Part shown: positions 42,829 through 52,537 of the stretch, piece after piece
How the letters are laid out: every line of letters starts with the position of its first letter
Numbering within the stretch: the first letter of the stretch is position 1
From: Maribacter sp. BPC-D8
GTDB lineage: Bacteria > Bacteroidota > Bacteroidia > Flavobacteriales > Flavobacteriaceae
Assembly: GCF_035207705.1 (NCBI RefSeq)
Contig: NZ_CP128187.1
Location: 3,906,001 to 3,970,000 of the forward strand
DNA length: 64,000 nt
Direction: 5' to 3'
Notes under the pieces: model-generated
What the model saw: only the letters and a program-made list of their open reading frames with translations
The model's database searches: none
What the model was told of the DNA's origin: nothing
Made by a program: the position numbers and the translations under genes

Positions 42829-43677
42829 TTAATTGCGCTGTAGTCTCTTTTTAAATGCTGACGGATTTTCTCCCGTTACTTTTTTAAACGTTCGGTTGAA
42901 GTATGATAAACTTTCGAATCCGCATTCAAAGCAGGTTTCACTAACATTCTTTCCGGTAAGTAATAAACGTTTCGATTGGCTGATGCGGTATTGATTTAAG
43001 AATTCTATAAAAGTGCTGCCTGTGGCTTTTTTAAAATAGCGACAAAAGGCAGGTTTCGTTAAATTACAGAATTTAGCAACTTCATCTACCGAAATTTTAC
43101 CCTGGTAGCGTTCATCGATTAGAGCATAAATATCACGAATTCTACTCTGTTCTTTTTTACTATACCTATTCTTATACGGTTTTTTGTGTAGCAATTCGAA
43201 CTCATTGCTTTGAGAGAGTCTTTTAAGAATATTCATGATTGCCATAAAATATTCAAAAGGTTTAAGGGTGTGGAGTTCTTTTAATAATTCGCCCACTACT
43301 TTTTTAGTTTCCCCGTGAAAAGCGATTCCGTATCTCGATAGATCCAATAATCTATTTAAGTTTTTCAATTCTGGAATAGGGTCTACAAAATCACTCTTGA
43401 AAGAAGGTTTAATGTGTAAGACTTCTTCACGGTATGTTGTTTTTACACCGTAGTCAAAATTTAGGTGTGGTATGTTAGAACCTATAAGAACCAAATCGGT
43501 TTCTTGGTATTCAGAAATATGATCACCAACATGTCTTGTTCCGTTAGCACCTTCAATATAAACGATTTCATATTCAGGGTGAAAATGCCAATAAAAGAGA
43601 TGGCTCAGCTTTGGGTCGTGCAGTAAACGAAACGGACTATTAGTTGCCGGTTCAATAGTTTCTAACTCAATTTTCAT
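42829..43677 (-). CDS. AraC family transcriptional regulator
   Basis: The 282-residue protein has an N-terminal cupin-like sensing domain (FYWHFHPEYEIVYIEGANGTRHVGDHI, about 28-55) and a C-terminal double helix-turn-helix (about 185-282: SVDEVAKFCNLTKPAFCRYFKKATGSTFIEFLNQYRI ... CGFESLSYFNRTFKKVTGENPSAFKKR). It is divergent from the PhyH-type dioxygenase gene 146 bases away and so may control it. The inducer is unknown, possibly a carbohydrate as for similar flavobacterial regulators. Confidence 0.92.
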   Translation of the reverse strand: MKIELETIEPATNSPFRLLHDPKLSHLFYWHFHPEYEIVYIEGANGTRHVGDHISEYQETDLVLIGSNIPHLNFDYGVKTTYREEVLHIKPSFKSDFVDPIPELKNLNRLLDLSRYGIAFHGETKKVVGELLKELHTLKPFEYFMAIMNILKRLSQSNEFELLHKKPYKNRYSKKEQSRIRDIYALIDERYQGKISVDEVAKFCNLTKPAFCRYFKKATGSTFIEFLNQYRISQSKRLLLTGKNVSETCFECGFESLSYFNRTFKKVTGENPSAFKKRLQRN

Positions 43678-43823
43678 GAGCTAAATGTAACAAAATTGCG
43701 CATAATTTTGGTCTATTGGTGTTTTTTAATCAATATAGTTCAAATTGTGGTTAATATTACGGTAGTTCAAGTTGCTAACGCTCAGTAGTTTTATAAAACA
43801 TTTCAACCTTAAATTTTTATACG

Positions 43824-44798
43824 ATGCAACAAACAAACAACAAAGTTGAGCAGGGTAATAAAGCGCATAAGGATATGCCAGGTAACCCGTCAACGGCAAC
43901 AAGCAGTAAACAAAAATTGAATGATCGATCTAACGGTAAACCACTTCGTATACTCAGCGAAGAAGATTGGAAATTCTGGATAGAGAACGGATACATAGTT
44001 ATAAAAAATGCAGTACCGCTAGAGCAAGCTAAAGCAACGGCAGATTTTCTTTGGGAGTTTGATGAAAAGAGTCCGACAGATTCTTCAACATGGTATGCAC
44101 CGCCAAGAGCAGAAATGCAAATGAAAGAACTAACCGGAACCGGAATGGTTGAGGTATATAACCATCAACATTTATGGAATAATAGACAAACGCAAAAAGT
44201 ATATGATGCTTTTGTAGATGTTTGGGGTACGGAAAAGTTGTGGGTTACTATTGATCGTGCAAATCTAAATTTTCCATTACCACCAGGTGTAGATAAGGAA
44301 GGATTTATACATTGGGATTATGATCCGGAAACAAAACCACAAAACGTTCAAGGAGTATTGGCATTGGCTGATCAAGAAGATGAGAATATGGGCGGCTTTC
44401 AATGTATACCATGGTTGTACCGTAATTATGATTCTTGGAAATTGACACAGCCACAAGACCGCGACCGTTTTCAACCTTCATTAGATGGTTTAGAAGATAA
44501 AATTGTAAAAGTAAAAATGAAGGCTGGCGATTTATTGATTTTCAATAGTACAGAACCACACGGTATTCGACCAAATAAATCAAAAGATAAAGTTCGAATA
44601 GCGCAGTACATTTCAATGATGCCTGCTGAGCCAGAAAATGAAGAAATGCGTAATTGGAGAGTAAATTCATGGAAGAACAAAATCGCGCCTGAGGGGTATG
44701 CTTTTCCGGGTGATCCGCGTAAATGGGAACAAACCAAATATGATACTGCTAAATTATCACCGTTAGGAGAGAAATTATTGGGCATAACAAGCTGGTAG
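43824..44798 (+). CDS. Phytanoyl-CoA dioxygenase family (2-oxoglutarate/Fe(II)) protein
   Basis: The 324-residue protein has the iron-binding triad HxD...H: His163 and Asp165 (IHWDYD) and His246 (EPHGIRPN), with Arg249 or Arg258 for 2-oxoglutarate. An N-terminal extension of about 40 polar residues precedes the fold. The reaction would be a hydroxylation; the substrate is unknown. It is divergent from an AraC regulator and is followed by a SulP transporter with its own promoter. Confidence 0.9.
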   Translation: MQQTNNKVEQGNKAHKDMPGNPSTATSSKQKLNDRSNGKPLRILSEEDWKFWIENGYIVIKNAVPLEQAKATADFLWEFDEKSPTDSSTWYAPPRAEMQMKELTGTGMVEVYNHQHLWNNRQTQKVYDAFVDVWGTEKLWVTIDRANLNFPLPPGVDKEGFIHWDYDPETKPQNVQGVLALADQEDENMGGFQCIPWLYRNYDSWKLTQPQDRDRFQPSLDGLEDKIVKVKMKAGDLLIFNSTEPHGIRPNKSKDKVRIAQYISMMPAEPENEEMRNWRVNSWKNKIAPEGYAFPGDPRKWEQTKYDTAKLSPLGEKLLGITSW

Positions 44799-44825
44799 AT
44801 AGATAATTTGTTAATAATCAATAGG

Positions 44826-44859
44826 TTTGTGGTGAGGCCAGTAAATATTACTATTTTTG
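44826..44859 (+). promoter_or_regulatory. Promoter of the third SulP gene
   Basis: A -33 TTTG (44826-44829) and a -7 TATTTTTG (44852-44859) are separated by 22 bases. The ATG lies 22 bases after the -7 box. Confidence 0.6.
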
Positions 44860-44881
44860 CGCCCTTTAAAGTTAGAGGCAC

Positions 44882-46507
44882 ATGGTGAAGATTTTCAATT
44901 TATTCGATTTCAAACAAAAAGTAGACTATAAAAATGAAATTTTAGCAGGATTAACGGTTGCAATGACAATGATTCCAGAATCATTGATGTTTGCCATTCT
45001 TGCAGGATTTTCACCATTAGTAGGTTTGTACGGTGCTTTTATTATGGGATTGGTTACGGCGATATTTGGAGGTAGACCTGGGCTAATTTCTGGTGGAGCT
45101 GGTGCAACTGTAGTGGTACTAATGGCATTAATGAATTCTCATGGTTTAGAATACGTATTTGCAGCAGTTGCTTTTGCGGGTGTTATTCAATTAATTGTTG
45201 GTTTTTTAAAGCTGGGTAAATTTATTCGATTAGTTCCTCAGCCCGTTATGTTTGGCTTTGTTAATGGTTTGGCCATTATTATTTTTATGGCACAAATGGA
45301 CCAATTTAAAGTTGGTGTAGGTGATGCTGCAGTTTGGCTAACAGGTACTACATTATATACTATGGTAGGCTTGGTGCTGTTCACCATTGCAATAATTGTT
45401 TTTGTTCCCAAACTTACGAAAGCAGTCCCGGCTTCATTAATAGGAATCATTGTTGTGTTTCTAGTAGTATATTTTCTAAATATAGAAACCAAACAAGTAG
45501 TAGATATCATAAATCAAGACACATTACCAGGAGAAGCTCTAAAGTCGCTTAGTGGTACCTTGCCTTCTTTTCACATACCAACGATTCCCTTTACATTAGA
45601 AGCCTTTAAAATTATTTTGCCTTACGGATTAATAATGGCAGCTGTAGGTTTAACTGAAGGTTTGCTTACGTTGAACTTGGTAGATGAGATTACAGGTACA
45701 AAAGGAAACAGTAATAGAGAGTGTCTCGCGCAAGGAGGCGCAAATATTTTGAACGGTTTCTTTGGTGGCATGGGTGGTTGTCCAATGATTGCACAAACCT
45801 TGGTTAACCTATCGGCAGGTTCAAGAGCAAGGTTGTCAGGTATAATTGCTGCGTTAACGATATTGGTAATCATATTGTTCGGAGCACCGGTAATAGAATT
45901 GGTGCCTATAGCTGCATTGGTCGGAGTTATGGTAATGGTTGCTGTTGGTACATTCGAATGGGCAAGTTTTAAGGCATTGAAAAGAATGCCTAAACCAGAT
46001 ATTTTTGTAATGATATTGGTTACTTTAATTACCGTTATTTTACACAATTTAGCGTTAGCAGTTTTAATAGGTGTAATAATTTCAGCATTGGTATTTGCTT
46101 GGGAAAGTGCCAAGAGAATTAGAGCTAGAAAATATGTTGATGAAGCAGGGGTAAAACATTATGAGATTTACGGACCTTTATTTTTTGGTTCTGTAACTGC
46201 GTTTAGTGAAAAGTTCGATGTGGCAAACGATCCAGACGAGGTGATTATAGATTTTGCAGAAAGTAAAGTTTCAGATATGTCGGCAATTGAAGCCTTAAAT
46301 AGAATAACAGAACGATATGCCGACCAAGGTAAAAAAGTTCACTTAAGGCACTTAAGTAAAGATTGTATTAGCCTTTTAAATGATGCTGAAGACATTATTG
46401 ATGTAAATGTTATGGAAGATCCTACCTATAAGGTTATGGTTAATAAGCCTCTTTCAAAAGCAAAAGGTCCAGAAACTAAAAACCCTTTTAATCTTTGGGG
46501 TTTATAG
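44882..46507 (+). CDS. SulP family transporter with STAS domain (SulP3)
   Basis: The 541-residue protein has the SulP core (about 20-410: MIPESLMFAILAGFSPLVGLYGAFIMGLVTAIFGGRPGLISGGAGATVVVLMALM, with GGMGGCPMIAQTLVNLSAGSRARLSG) and a C-terminal STAS domain (about 425-515, DFAESKVSDMSAIEAL). It groups by eye with the YchM-like branch rather than with the two SulPs at 3953 and 7507. The anion carried is not clear; sulfate or bicarbonate are possible. It has its own promoter. Confidence 0.92.
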   Translation: MVKIFNLFDFKQKVDYKNEILAGLTVAMTMIPESLMFAILAGFSPLVGLYGAFIMGLVTAIFGGRPGLISGGAGATVVVLMALMNSHGLEYVFAAVAFAGVIQLIVGFLKLGKFIRLVPQPVMFGFVNGLAIIIFMAQMDQFKVGVGDAAVWLTGTTLYTMVGLVLFTIAIIVFVPKLTKAVPASLIGIIVVFLVVYFLNIETKQVVDIINQDTLPGEALKSLSGTLPSFHIPTIPFTLEAFKIILPYGLIMAAVGLTEGLLTLNLVDEITGTKGNSNRECLAQGGANILNGFFGGMGGCPMIAQTLVNLSAGSRARLSGIIAALTILVIILFGAPVIELVPIAALVGVMVMVAVGTFEWASFKALKRMPKPDIFVMILVTLITVILHNLALAVLIGVIISALVFAWESAKRIRARKYVDEAGVKHYEIYGPLFFGSVTAFSEKFDVANDPDEVIIDFAESKVSDMSAIEALNRITERYADQGKKVHLRHLSKDCISLLNDAEDIIDVNVMEDPTYKVMVNKPLSKAKGPETKNPFNLWGL

Positions 46508-46531
46508 GTGTTTGCATTCTTTTCCGTGTTG

Positions 46532-46810
46532 TTAACTAAAATAATAGATAGCATAGAAGGCAGCTAAAACTATAGCAATTGAAAGAATATAGATTCCTAT
46601 TTCTTGTATGCTGTCTTTTTTGGCTTGAGCTCTTATTTTATCACGTACTATTTTACGCTCTACATCGGTAAGTTCTTTAAAGTGTAATTTGGTTTCTTGA
46701 GAGTAGTCTAAATAATCTTTACGCAAATCTCTAAAGCTTCTACTTTTTTTAAGTAGCGCCCTATTTGCCTTTATTACTTTCATTGGTTGTCCGCCGTATC
46801 CCATCGTCAT
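46532..46810 (-). CDS. Small membrane protein of unknown function
   Basis: The 92-residue protein has a basic, helical, soluble part (about 10-65: KVIKANRALLKKSRSFRDLRKDYLDYS) and one C-terminal membrane helix (about 70-90). It could be a tail-anchored protein. ATG two codons in (46804) may be the true start. The gene converges on SulP3 with a 24-base gap and no terminator between. I recognise no family. Confidence 0.65.
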   Translation of the reverse strand: MTMGYGGQPMKVIKANRALLKKSRSFRDLRKDYLDYSQETKLHFKELTDVERKIVRDKIRAQAKKDSIQEIGIYILSIAIVLAAFYAIYYFS

Positions 46811-46965
46811 TTCTTTCTTATATGTAGTAAAATTGACCGTTTTGTTACATGAAATTCAATTATTCTTAGTTTTTGAACAATTCTTTTATACATTTAATGA
46901 TCTTAATAGAAGATGGATTTTTCTCTTTATAGAGCGGAATTTTTTTAGATTAGAGCATTAGAAAT

Positions 46966-48069
46966 ATGAAGAATAAAGTCAGTTTGCTTATCGCAATTTT
47001 TGGAATAGTTTTTTTAAACAGTTGTAAGGTGGAAGAGTCAAAAAATGAAGAGGTTTTGTTTGTAGGAACATATACTGATAATGGTAGTGAAGGTATTTAC
47101 AGATTCAATTTAAATTTAGACACAGGTGAATTGATAAATAAAACATTAGCAGCGAAAATTAAAAGCCCTTCTTTTATCGCATTTTCTCCAGATAGAAATT
47201 CTTTATATGCCGTAAGTGAGGTCAATGATTATAAAAAAGAAGATGGTTCAATTACCACATTTAGAGTAAAAGATACTTCTCTTGTTAACGTAGAGGAGCA
47301 ATCTACGCATGGTGCACACCCGTGTTTTGTAGGTGTTAGTGATGATGGAAAATTAGTTGCGGTAGCAAATTATACAGGAGGTAATGTATCGGTATATAAC
47401 GCCTTAGAAAATGGGAATCTTAAGCCGTCTCCACAAGTTATTGATCATAAGGTGTTAGACACAAGTAGAACGGCACATGCACACATGGCATCATTTTTAA
47501 ATGATGAATTGATAGTGTCTGATTTGGGTCTAGACCGAATTAAGAAATATAAAGTGTCTGACGGCAATTTTGTTCCAAGCGAACAAAAACAATTAGTGGT
47601 TGCAGAAGGTGCTGGTCCTAGGCATTTTGTAACATCAGAGAATGAAGAATTTCTTTATGTAATCAATGAATTAAACTCTACCATAACCATGTTTCAGAAA
47701 GAAGATGGTAAGTATTATGGTAAGAAAACCTATGATACAGTAGCATCAGATTTTGAAGAAGAGAGTTTTTGCGCCGATCTTCATTTATCACCAGATGGCA
47801 AATTTCTTTATGGTACAAATAGAGGAGAAAATACTGTAGTGATATTTAAAGTAGACCAAACTACCGGAAAATTAGAATTGGTAGGTAGAGAGTCTGTAAA
47901 GGGCGATTGGCCAAGAAACTTCACTATAGACCCTACAGGTAAATATGTACTGGTAGCAAATCAACGAAGCAACAATATTGTTGTTTTTAATAGAGATTCA
48001 GAAAATGGCACTCTAAGTTTTGTTAGCCAGGTTGATTTGCCTAGTCCAGTATGTTTAAAATTCTATTAA
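46966..48069 (+). CDS. Lactonase family protein (6-phosphogluconolactonase-like beta-propeller), lipoprotein
   Basis: The 367-residue protein has a lipoprotein signal ending in LNSC (Cys20) and a seven-bladed propeller of the PF10282-type lactonase family: YTDNGSEGIYRFNLNLDTGEL, HGAHPCFVGVSDDGKLVAVANYTGGNVSVY, GPRHFVTSENEEFLYVINELNSTITMF and LHLSPDGKFLYGTNRGENTVVIF. Its enzymes hydrolyse sugar lactones; the secreted location argues against the pentose phosphate pathway here. Its stop shares TTAA (48066-48069) with the thioredoxin stop. Confidence 0.9.
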   Translation: MKNKVSLLIAIFGIVFLNSCKVEESKNEEVLFVGTYTDNGSEGIYRFNLNLDTGELINKTLAAKIKSPSFIAFSPDRNSLYAVSEVNDYKKEDGSITTFRVKDTSLVNVEEQSTHGAHPCFVGVSDDGKLVAVANYTGGNVSVYNALENGNLKPSPQVIDHKVLDTSRTAHAHMASFLNDELIVSDLGLDRIKKYKVSDGNFVPSEQKQLVVAEGAGPRHFVTSENEEFLYVINELNSTITMFQKEDGKYYGKKTYDTVASDFEEESFCADLHLSPDGKFLYGTNRGENTVVIFKVDQTTGKLELVGRESVKGDWPRNFTIDPTGKYVLVANQRSNNIVVFNRDSENGTLSFVSQVDLPSPVCLKFY

Positions 48070-48362
48070 TTAGATTTTATAATCTGTAGCAAGTCATTTT
48101 TAGGGACTACGCCAGATTGTCTCCAAACCTGTTTTCCGTCTTTAAAAAGGATCATAGTCGGTACACCTCTAACTTGGTATTGAGATGCCAATGTTTGATT
48201 CTTATCTACGTCTATTTTTACGACTTTAATAGCGTCGCCTAAATCTCCTTTTACATCTTTTAAAATAGGAGCTAGCGTTTTACATGGTCCACACCAGTCA
48301 GCAAAAAAGTCTACTAAAACCGGAGTGTCTCCTTTTATGATATCAGAAAATGATGATTTCAT
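48066..48362 (-). CDS. Thioredoxin family protein
   Basis: The 98-residue protein has the classical redox site WCGPC (Cys24 and Cys27) in FFADWCGPCKTLAPIL, and the cis-Pro region RGVPTMILFKDGK. It reduces cytosolic disulfides. The DsbA-like gene lies 45 bases upstream on the same strand. Confidence 0.95.
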   Translation of the reverse strand: MKSSFSDIIKGDTPVLVDFFADWCGPCKTLAPILKDVKGDLGDAIKVVKIDVDKNQTLASQYQVRGVPTMILFKDGKQVWRQSGVVPKNDLLQIIKSN

Positions 48363-48407
48363 ATCTTTTGTTTTATAAATTAATACTAATTTTTAGCTAA
48401 TGTTAAG

Positions 48408-49097
48408 TTAGCAAATTCCTGTTGATGGATCACAACTATCACCTGTAGCAATTATTTTTAACGGCGCTACTTGTTGAAAAGCCTCTAAAAATGCAGATGG
48501 TGGTTGAGCACCGCTAATTCCGAATTTATCATTGATGATAAAGAAAGGTACACTGTTAACACCACGTTGCTGGTAATGGGCAATTTCTTGTTTTACAGCA
48601 TACGCAATAGCATCATCATTTAGAATGTTTTCTGTTTTTTCTGGCGACCAATCATATTCAGCCATAATAGCAATCAGAACATCAATCTCGTTCAGGTGAA
48701 GATTTTCATCAAAATACGCTTTCATTAAACGTTCTTTCAAAGCATCTTTAAACCCCTCCTCACCAGCAACGTGTAATAGTTGATGCAATGGTAGGGTATT
48801 AATTGCCAACCATTCTTTACCAAAGTTGAAGTTAATGCCTTCTTCTTTTCCGCTCTCTTGTAAGCGTTTGGTCATTTCAAGAGGTCCGTCAACACTACCG
48901 AATTTATTGGTTAGGTAAGTATCTCTGTCTAGTCCTTCTTTTGGTATGTTCGGGTCTAATTGAAATGGGTGCCATTCAATTTCTATCTCGGCACCATCCC
49001 ATTCTTTTATTGCTTTTTCTAATCTTTTCTTACCAACATAACACCATGGGCAAGCAACATCAGAAACTATATCTATTTTTATTTTATCGTTTTGCAT
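48408..49097 (-). CDS. DsbA family oxidoreductase (FrnE-like)
   Basis: The 229-residue cytosolic protein has a CPWC redox site (Cys16, Cys19) at the start of the fold, then EWHPFQLDPNIPKEG and GVNSVPFFIINDKFGISGAQPPSAF, as in the FrnE branch. These enzymes isomerise or oxidise disulfides; FrnE itself is linked to oxidative stress. It probably shares a transcript with the downstream thioredoxin gene. Confidence 0.93.
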   Translation of the reverse strand: MQNDKIKIDIVSDVACPWCYVGKKRLEKAIKEWDGAEIEIEWHPFQLDPNIPKEGLDRDTYLTNKFGSVDGPLEMTKRLQESGKEEGINFNFGKEWLAINTLPLHQLLHVAGEEGFKDALKERLMKAYFDENLHLNEIDVLIAIMAEYDWSPEKTENILNDDAIAYAVKQEIAHYQQRGVNSVPFFIINDKFGISGAQPPSAFLEAFQQVAPLKIIATGDSCDPSTGIC

Positions 49098-49182
49098 ATA
49101 TCAATCATTTAATACCTAATTGGTCGTAAAAAGTACTGAGAACATACTTTTATAAGTAACAAAGAGTATTTGTTGAAAAAAG

Positions 49183-49212
49183 AAAACCCTTTCATTTTCA
49201 TGAAAGGGTTTT
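49183..49212 (-). terminator. Terminator after the cytochrome c gene
   Basis: AAAACCCTTTCA (49183-49194) pairs with TGAAAGGGTTTT (49201-49212) around a 6-base loop; the minus strand ends in a T run. It lies 24 bases past the cytochrome stop codon. Confidence 0.82.
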
Positions 49213-49235
49213 CGGTATTAGGTTGGCGTTTAACT

Positions 49236-49715
49236 TTATAGCGTACGTAAGTATTCTGCTAAGTTACGAGCATCCTCTTCATTTAAATTCTGATTAAGCA
49301 TAATTGCATTGTTGTATTCTTTCAATAATGCCTTTGCAATAGGATCTTCTTTCAACATTTTATCAGGATTGATAATCATGTTCATTACCCATTCTGGACT
49401 TCTACGTTCGTAAACACCTTTTAATGCCGGCCCGATCATACGTTGCTCTGCCATATGGCAAGCAGTACAAATTGTCTGAAATTTTTCTTTACCTGCAGCA
49501 GCCATTTCTTCGTTTACTGCCTCGTCAAAAGTAACACTGGTAATAGGGCCTACACCTTTATTGTCTAAATCAACCGGTACACCTTCACTTGCTGTTTCAG
49601 CTTTTGCTTCTTTTTTGGTTCTGTTCATTTCAAAACCTTCTTTTTTCTCTTCCTTTTTCTCGCCACAACTAATGATCATTGTGCTAAGAGCTAATAAAGT
49701 GAATAATTTGCGCAT
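49236..49715 (-). CDS. Cytochrome c lipoprotein
   Basis: The 159-residue protein has a lipoprotein signal ending in IISC (Cys17) and one covalent heme site CTACH (Cys84, Cys87, His88). A second half with LKEYNNAIMLNQNLNEEDARNLAEYLRTL resembles the class I c-type fold, in which Met serves as the sixth heme ligand. It should carry electrons in the periplasm. No oxidase gene is near in the window. Confidence 0.93.
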   Translation of the reverse strand: MRKLFTLLALSTMIISCGEKKEEKKEGFEMNRTKKEAKAETASEGVPVDLDNKGVGPITSVTFDEAVNEEMAAAGKEKFQTICTACHMAEQRMIGPALKGVYERRSPEWVMNMIINPDKMLKEDPIAKALLKEYNNAIMLNQNLNEEDARNLAEYLRTL

Positions 49716-49873
49716 ACGTTACTATATTTTAATTGTTGTCTGTAAATTGAGGGACTAATATATGAATTTTTGCGGGTCGACGTATGTTTTAATACGTATC
49801 GAGCTAAGTTTTTAACTAATAAGTTTAAGTAAGTAACAATTTGTGTTGGCGATTTTATATTTGTTCGTTAACC

Positions 49874-50836
49874 TTACTCTATGTTATCTAAAAATTCTAA
49901 CGTGCGCCTTTCTGTATAGGTGAAGTTATCGTTACCGTAGAAGCCAACATGACCACCATATTTAGGCGTTTCTAGAAAAAGGCTGCTGTGTTGTTTGGCA
50001 ATATCTATAGGATAACATTCAGACCCTAAAAAAGAATCATTTAAAGCATTGATAATTAAAGTAGGTACATCAATATTTTCTAAAAATTGAAGACTACTGC
50101 TTTTGGCGTAATAATCCATCGCATCGGTAAAACCATGAGCTCTACTCGTATAAAAATCATCAAAATCTTTAAGAGTTTTAATATTTTCAATATCTGTATC
50201 TGAGATGAGATCAGGAAACAATTGTTGTTTCTGTTTTAGTTTTATGATGATGTTACCTTTAAATCTTTTGGCATATAGCGCGTTCTTAAACTGCAATAAT
50301 TGGTCAAGCGAATCTGCTAATTGGCAAGGCACTGAAATAGCAACCGCCCCTTTGATTTCAGTAGGTAATTCTCGTTTTTCACCTAAGTATTTAAGTAGAA
50401 GGTTACCGCCAAGGCTAAAGCCATTTAAGTAAATATTTTGGTATTTATCTAATTGTAAAACATGTTCAATAACAGCATGTAGATCTTCGGTTGCTCCAGA
50501 GTGGTAAGAGCGATATAATTTATTGGCTGTGCCACTACATCCTCTAAGGTTTATAGCGCAAATATCATATCCAGATTCTGTCAAAGCTTTTGCGCTGCCC
50601 TTCATATAAGCTCGTTTAGAACTGCCTTCTAATCCATGAATTATAATAACCAATTTTTTGGATGTAGATGAAGCGTAGCTCCAGTCCGTATCTAAAAAAT
50701 CAGAATCAGGTAATGTAATACGAACTCGTATTTGATCTAAGTCTTCTACTTTTCTAACTAACCCAGAATATATGGTAGATAGATGCCCGTTCTTAAAAAA
50801 TAGAGGCGGATTATATGTAGAGTTAACTAAAGGCAT
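49874..50836 (-). CDS. YheT-like alpha/beta hydrolase
   Basis: The 320-residue protein fits the COG0429/YheT family: an oxyanion-hole stretch VIIIHGLEGSSKRAYM, the nucleophile Ser141 in GFSLGGN, and a C-terminal PKYGGHVGFYG that supplies the catalytic His. The enzyme would hydrolyse an ester or thioester. The start of this gene lies 24 bases after the nitronate monooxygenase gene, so they are one unit. Confidence 0.92.
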   Translation of the reverse strand: MPLVNSTYNPPLFFKNGHLSTIYSGLVRKVEDLDQIRVRITLPDSDFLDTDWSYASSTSKKLVIIIHGLEGSSKRAYMKGSAKALTESGYDICAINLRGCSGTANKLYRSYHSGATEDLHAVIEHVLQLDKYQNIYLNGFSLGGNLLLKYLGEKRELPTEIKGAVAISVPCQLADSLDQLLQFKNALYAKRFKGNIIIKLKQKQQLFPDLISDTDIENIKTLKDFDDFYTSRAHGFTDAMDYYAKSSSLQFLENIDVPTLIINALNDSFLGSECYPIDIAKQHSSLFLETPKYGGHVGFYGNDNFTYTERRTLEFLDNIE

Positions 50837-50860
50837 TTGTTTGAAAGGTAAAATTTTTAT

Positions 50861-51835
50861 TTACTTCGGATATGTTTCTAGAACTTTAATCTGCTCTTCG
50901 ATAGCATCTTTAAATTCCGTTTTTAAATGAGATACCAATTCGGCAACGGGTACAGAATCGTCAATAAGAGCAGAACCTTGCCCTGCAGACCAGATTGTTT
51001 TCCAAGCTTTAGCTTCGGTATCTAATTCTTTACCAAAATCTATTTTCACATCTTTCTTAAGATCTTCTTCGGTAATACCTGCCGCTTTTAAACTAGCGCC
51101 TAGAAAGTTGGCATGTACACCAGAAATTGAAGCGGTATACACCACATCGCTAGCACCTGCATCAATAATCATTTGTCGATATTCAGGTGTAGCTTTACTT
51201 TCATTTGTATTGATAAAACGCGTACCCATATATGCTAAGTCGGCACCCATTTGAAGGGCAGAAGCAATATCTCTACCCGTACTTATACATCCCGAGAGAA
51301 GAATAGTTTTATGGTAGAATTTCTTTATTTCGGCAACTAAAGGCATTGGATTAATAGTACCGGCATGACCACCTGCGCCGGCAGCAACAAGAATCAATCC
51401 GTCTACACCAGCTTCAGCAGCTTTCTCGGCATGACGTTTTTTTATGATATCGTGAAAAACCAATCCGCCATAACTATGAATCGCATCGACTACTTGCGAA
51501 ACAGCACCTAAAGAAGTGATGATCAAGGGTACTTTATGCTTCACACATAATTTTACATCTGCTTCTAATCTTGGGTTTGTGGCGTGTACAATTAAGTTTA
51601 CGCCAAACGGAGCAGCTTTTTTGCCTGTCTCTTCTTCAAAGGTCTTTAGGGCAGATTTTATTTCAATAAGCCATTCTTCAAAACCTTCACTAGTACGTTG
51701 GTTCAATGCAGGGAAAGTGCCAACGATACCATTTTTACAACATTCAATTACCAATTGTGGTCCAGAAATTAAAAACATTGGGGCTGCAACTACAGGCAAT
51801 GATAACTCTTTAATGAAAGCGGGTTTATTTGACAT
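50861..51835 (-). CDS. Nitronate monooxygenase (2-nitropropane dioxygenase family)
   Basis: The 324-residue flavoenzyme has the NMO pattern: VVAAPMFLISGPQLVIECCKNGIVGTFPA at the start, GGHAGTINPM for FMN and PLVAEI, ILLSGCISTGRDIASALQMGADLAYMGTRF. It oxidises propionate-3-nitronate or similar alkyl nitronates and is proposed to detoxify them. It leads a minus-strand pair with the YheT-like gene. Confidence 0.92.
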   Translation of the reverse strand: MSNKPAFIKELSLPVVAAPMFLISGPQLVIECCKNGIVGTFPALNQRTSEGFEEWLIEIKSALKTFEEETGKKAAPFGVNLIVHATNPRLEADVKLCVKHKVPLIITSLGAVSQVVDAIHSYGGLVFHDIIKKRHAEKAAEAGVDGLILVAAGAGGHAGTINPMPLVAEIKKFYHKTILLSGCISTGRDIASALQMGADLAYMGTRFINTNESKATPEYRQMIIDAGASDVVYTASISGVHANFLGASLKAAGITEEDLKKDVKIDFGKELDTEAKAWKTIWSAGQGSALIDDSVPVAELVSHLKTEFKDAIEEQIKVLETYPK

Positions 51836-51957
51836 AGTGATGTAAATTTTGAACGTGATTTAAAAATAACTATAAAAAACGATGTTTTTTAGTTCTTACA
51901 TTTCAAAACTATGTTATTTTTATAAGGTATTATGCATGCATAACAAAAATTATTAAA

Positions 51958-52431
51958 ATGTATACGAAGGATTTTGAAGTACGATGGAGTGATATTGATG
52001 CAAATCGACATTTAGCAAATTCGGCATATGTTAATCTTATGAGCCACACACGAATGGCTTTTTTAATGGAGCAGGGCTTCGATCAAAAGACCATGGTGAC
52101 TTATAAAATAGGACCTGTAGCATTTTATGAACACATGTATTATTTTAAAGAAGCCTTTCTTGGTAATCAAGTCAAAGTTTCTCTAGAGATTATGGGGCTA
52201 AGTGAAGATGGTAAATTTTTTGAGTTCCACCATAATTTTTACAATGACAAAGGAGAAAATATAGCACGTTGTGAAATGATGGGATCATGGATCAGTTTAG
52301 AGTCTAGAAAGCTAACGGGATTGGCAGAAGAATTGATGAGTAAATTCAGTGATTTCGAAAAAGGAGAAGGTTTTAGAGTGCTCACAAAAGAACATACAAG
52401 AGAATTTTTGAAAATTCCTAAAAATTTATAG
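51958..52431 (+). CDS. Acyl-CoA thioesterase, 4HBT hot-dog family
   Basis: The 157-residue protein has the 4HBT-type pattern: FEVRWSDIDANRHLANSAYVNLMSHTRMAFL, which carries the conserved Asp and the family's N-terminal helix. It hydrolyses acyl-CoA or acyl-ACP. The start is ATG at 51958, at the end of the upstream base run. No close partner is evident. Confidence 0.9.
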   Translation: MYTKDFEVRWSDIDANRHLANSAYVNLMSHTRMAFLMEQGFDQKTMVTYKIGPVAFYEHMYYFKEAFLGNQVKVSLEIMGLSEDGKFFEFHHNFYNDKGENIARCEMMGSWISLESRKLTGLAEELMSKFSDFEKGEGFRVLTKEHTREFLKIPKNL

Positions 52432-52537
52432 GAATTGTAGTGTTAAAAACTTTATTTTTAAATGATTCAATAAATTACAGTCGTACTCCCCCTTTGACTG
52501 TTGAGTGATCAATAACCGATAATAACATATTTACTTA

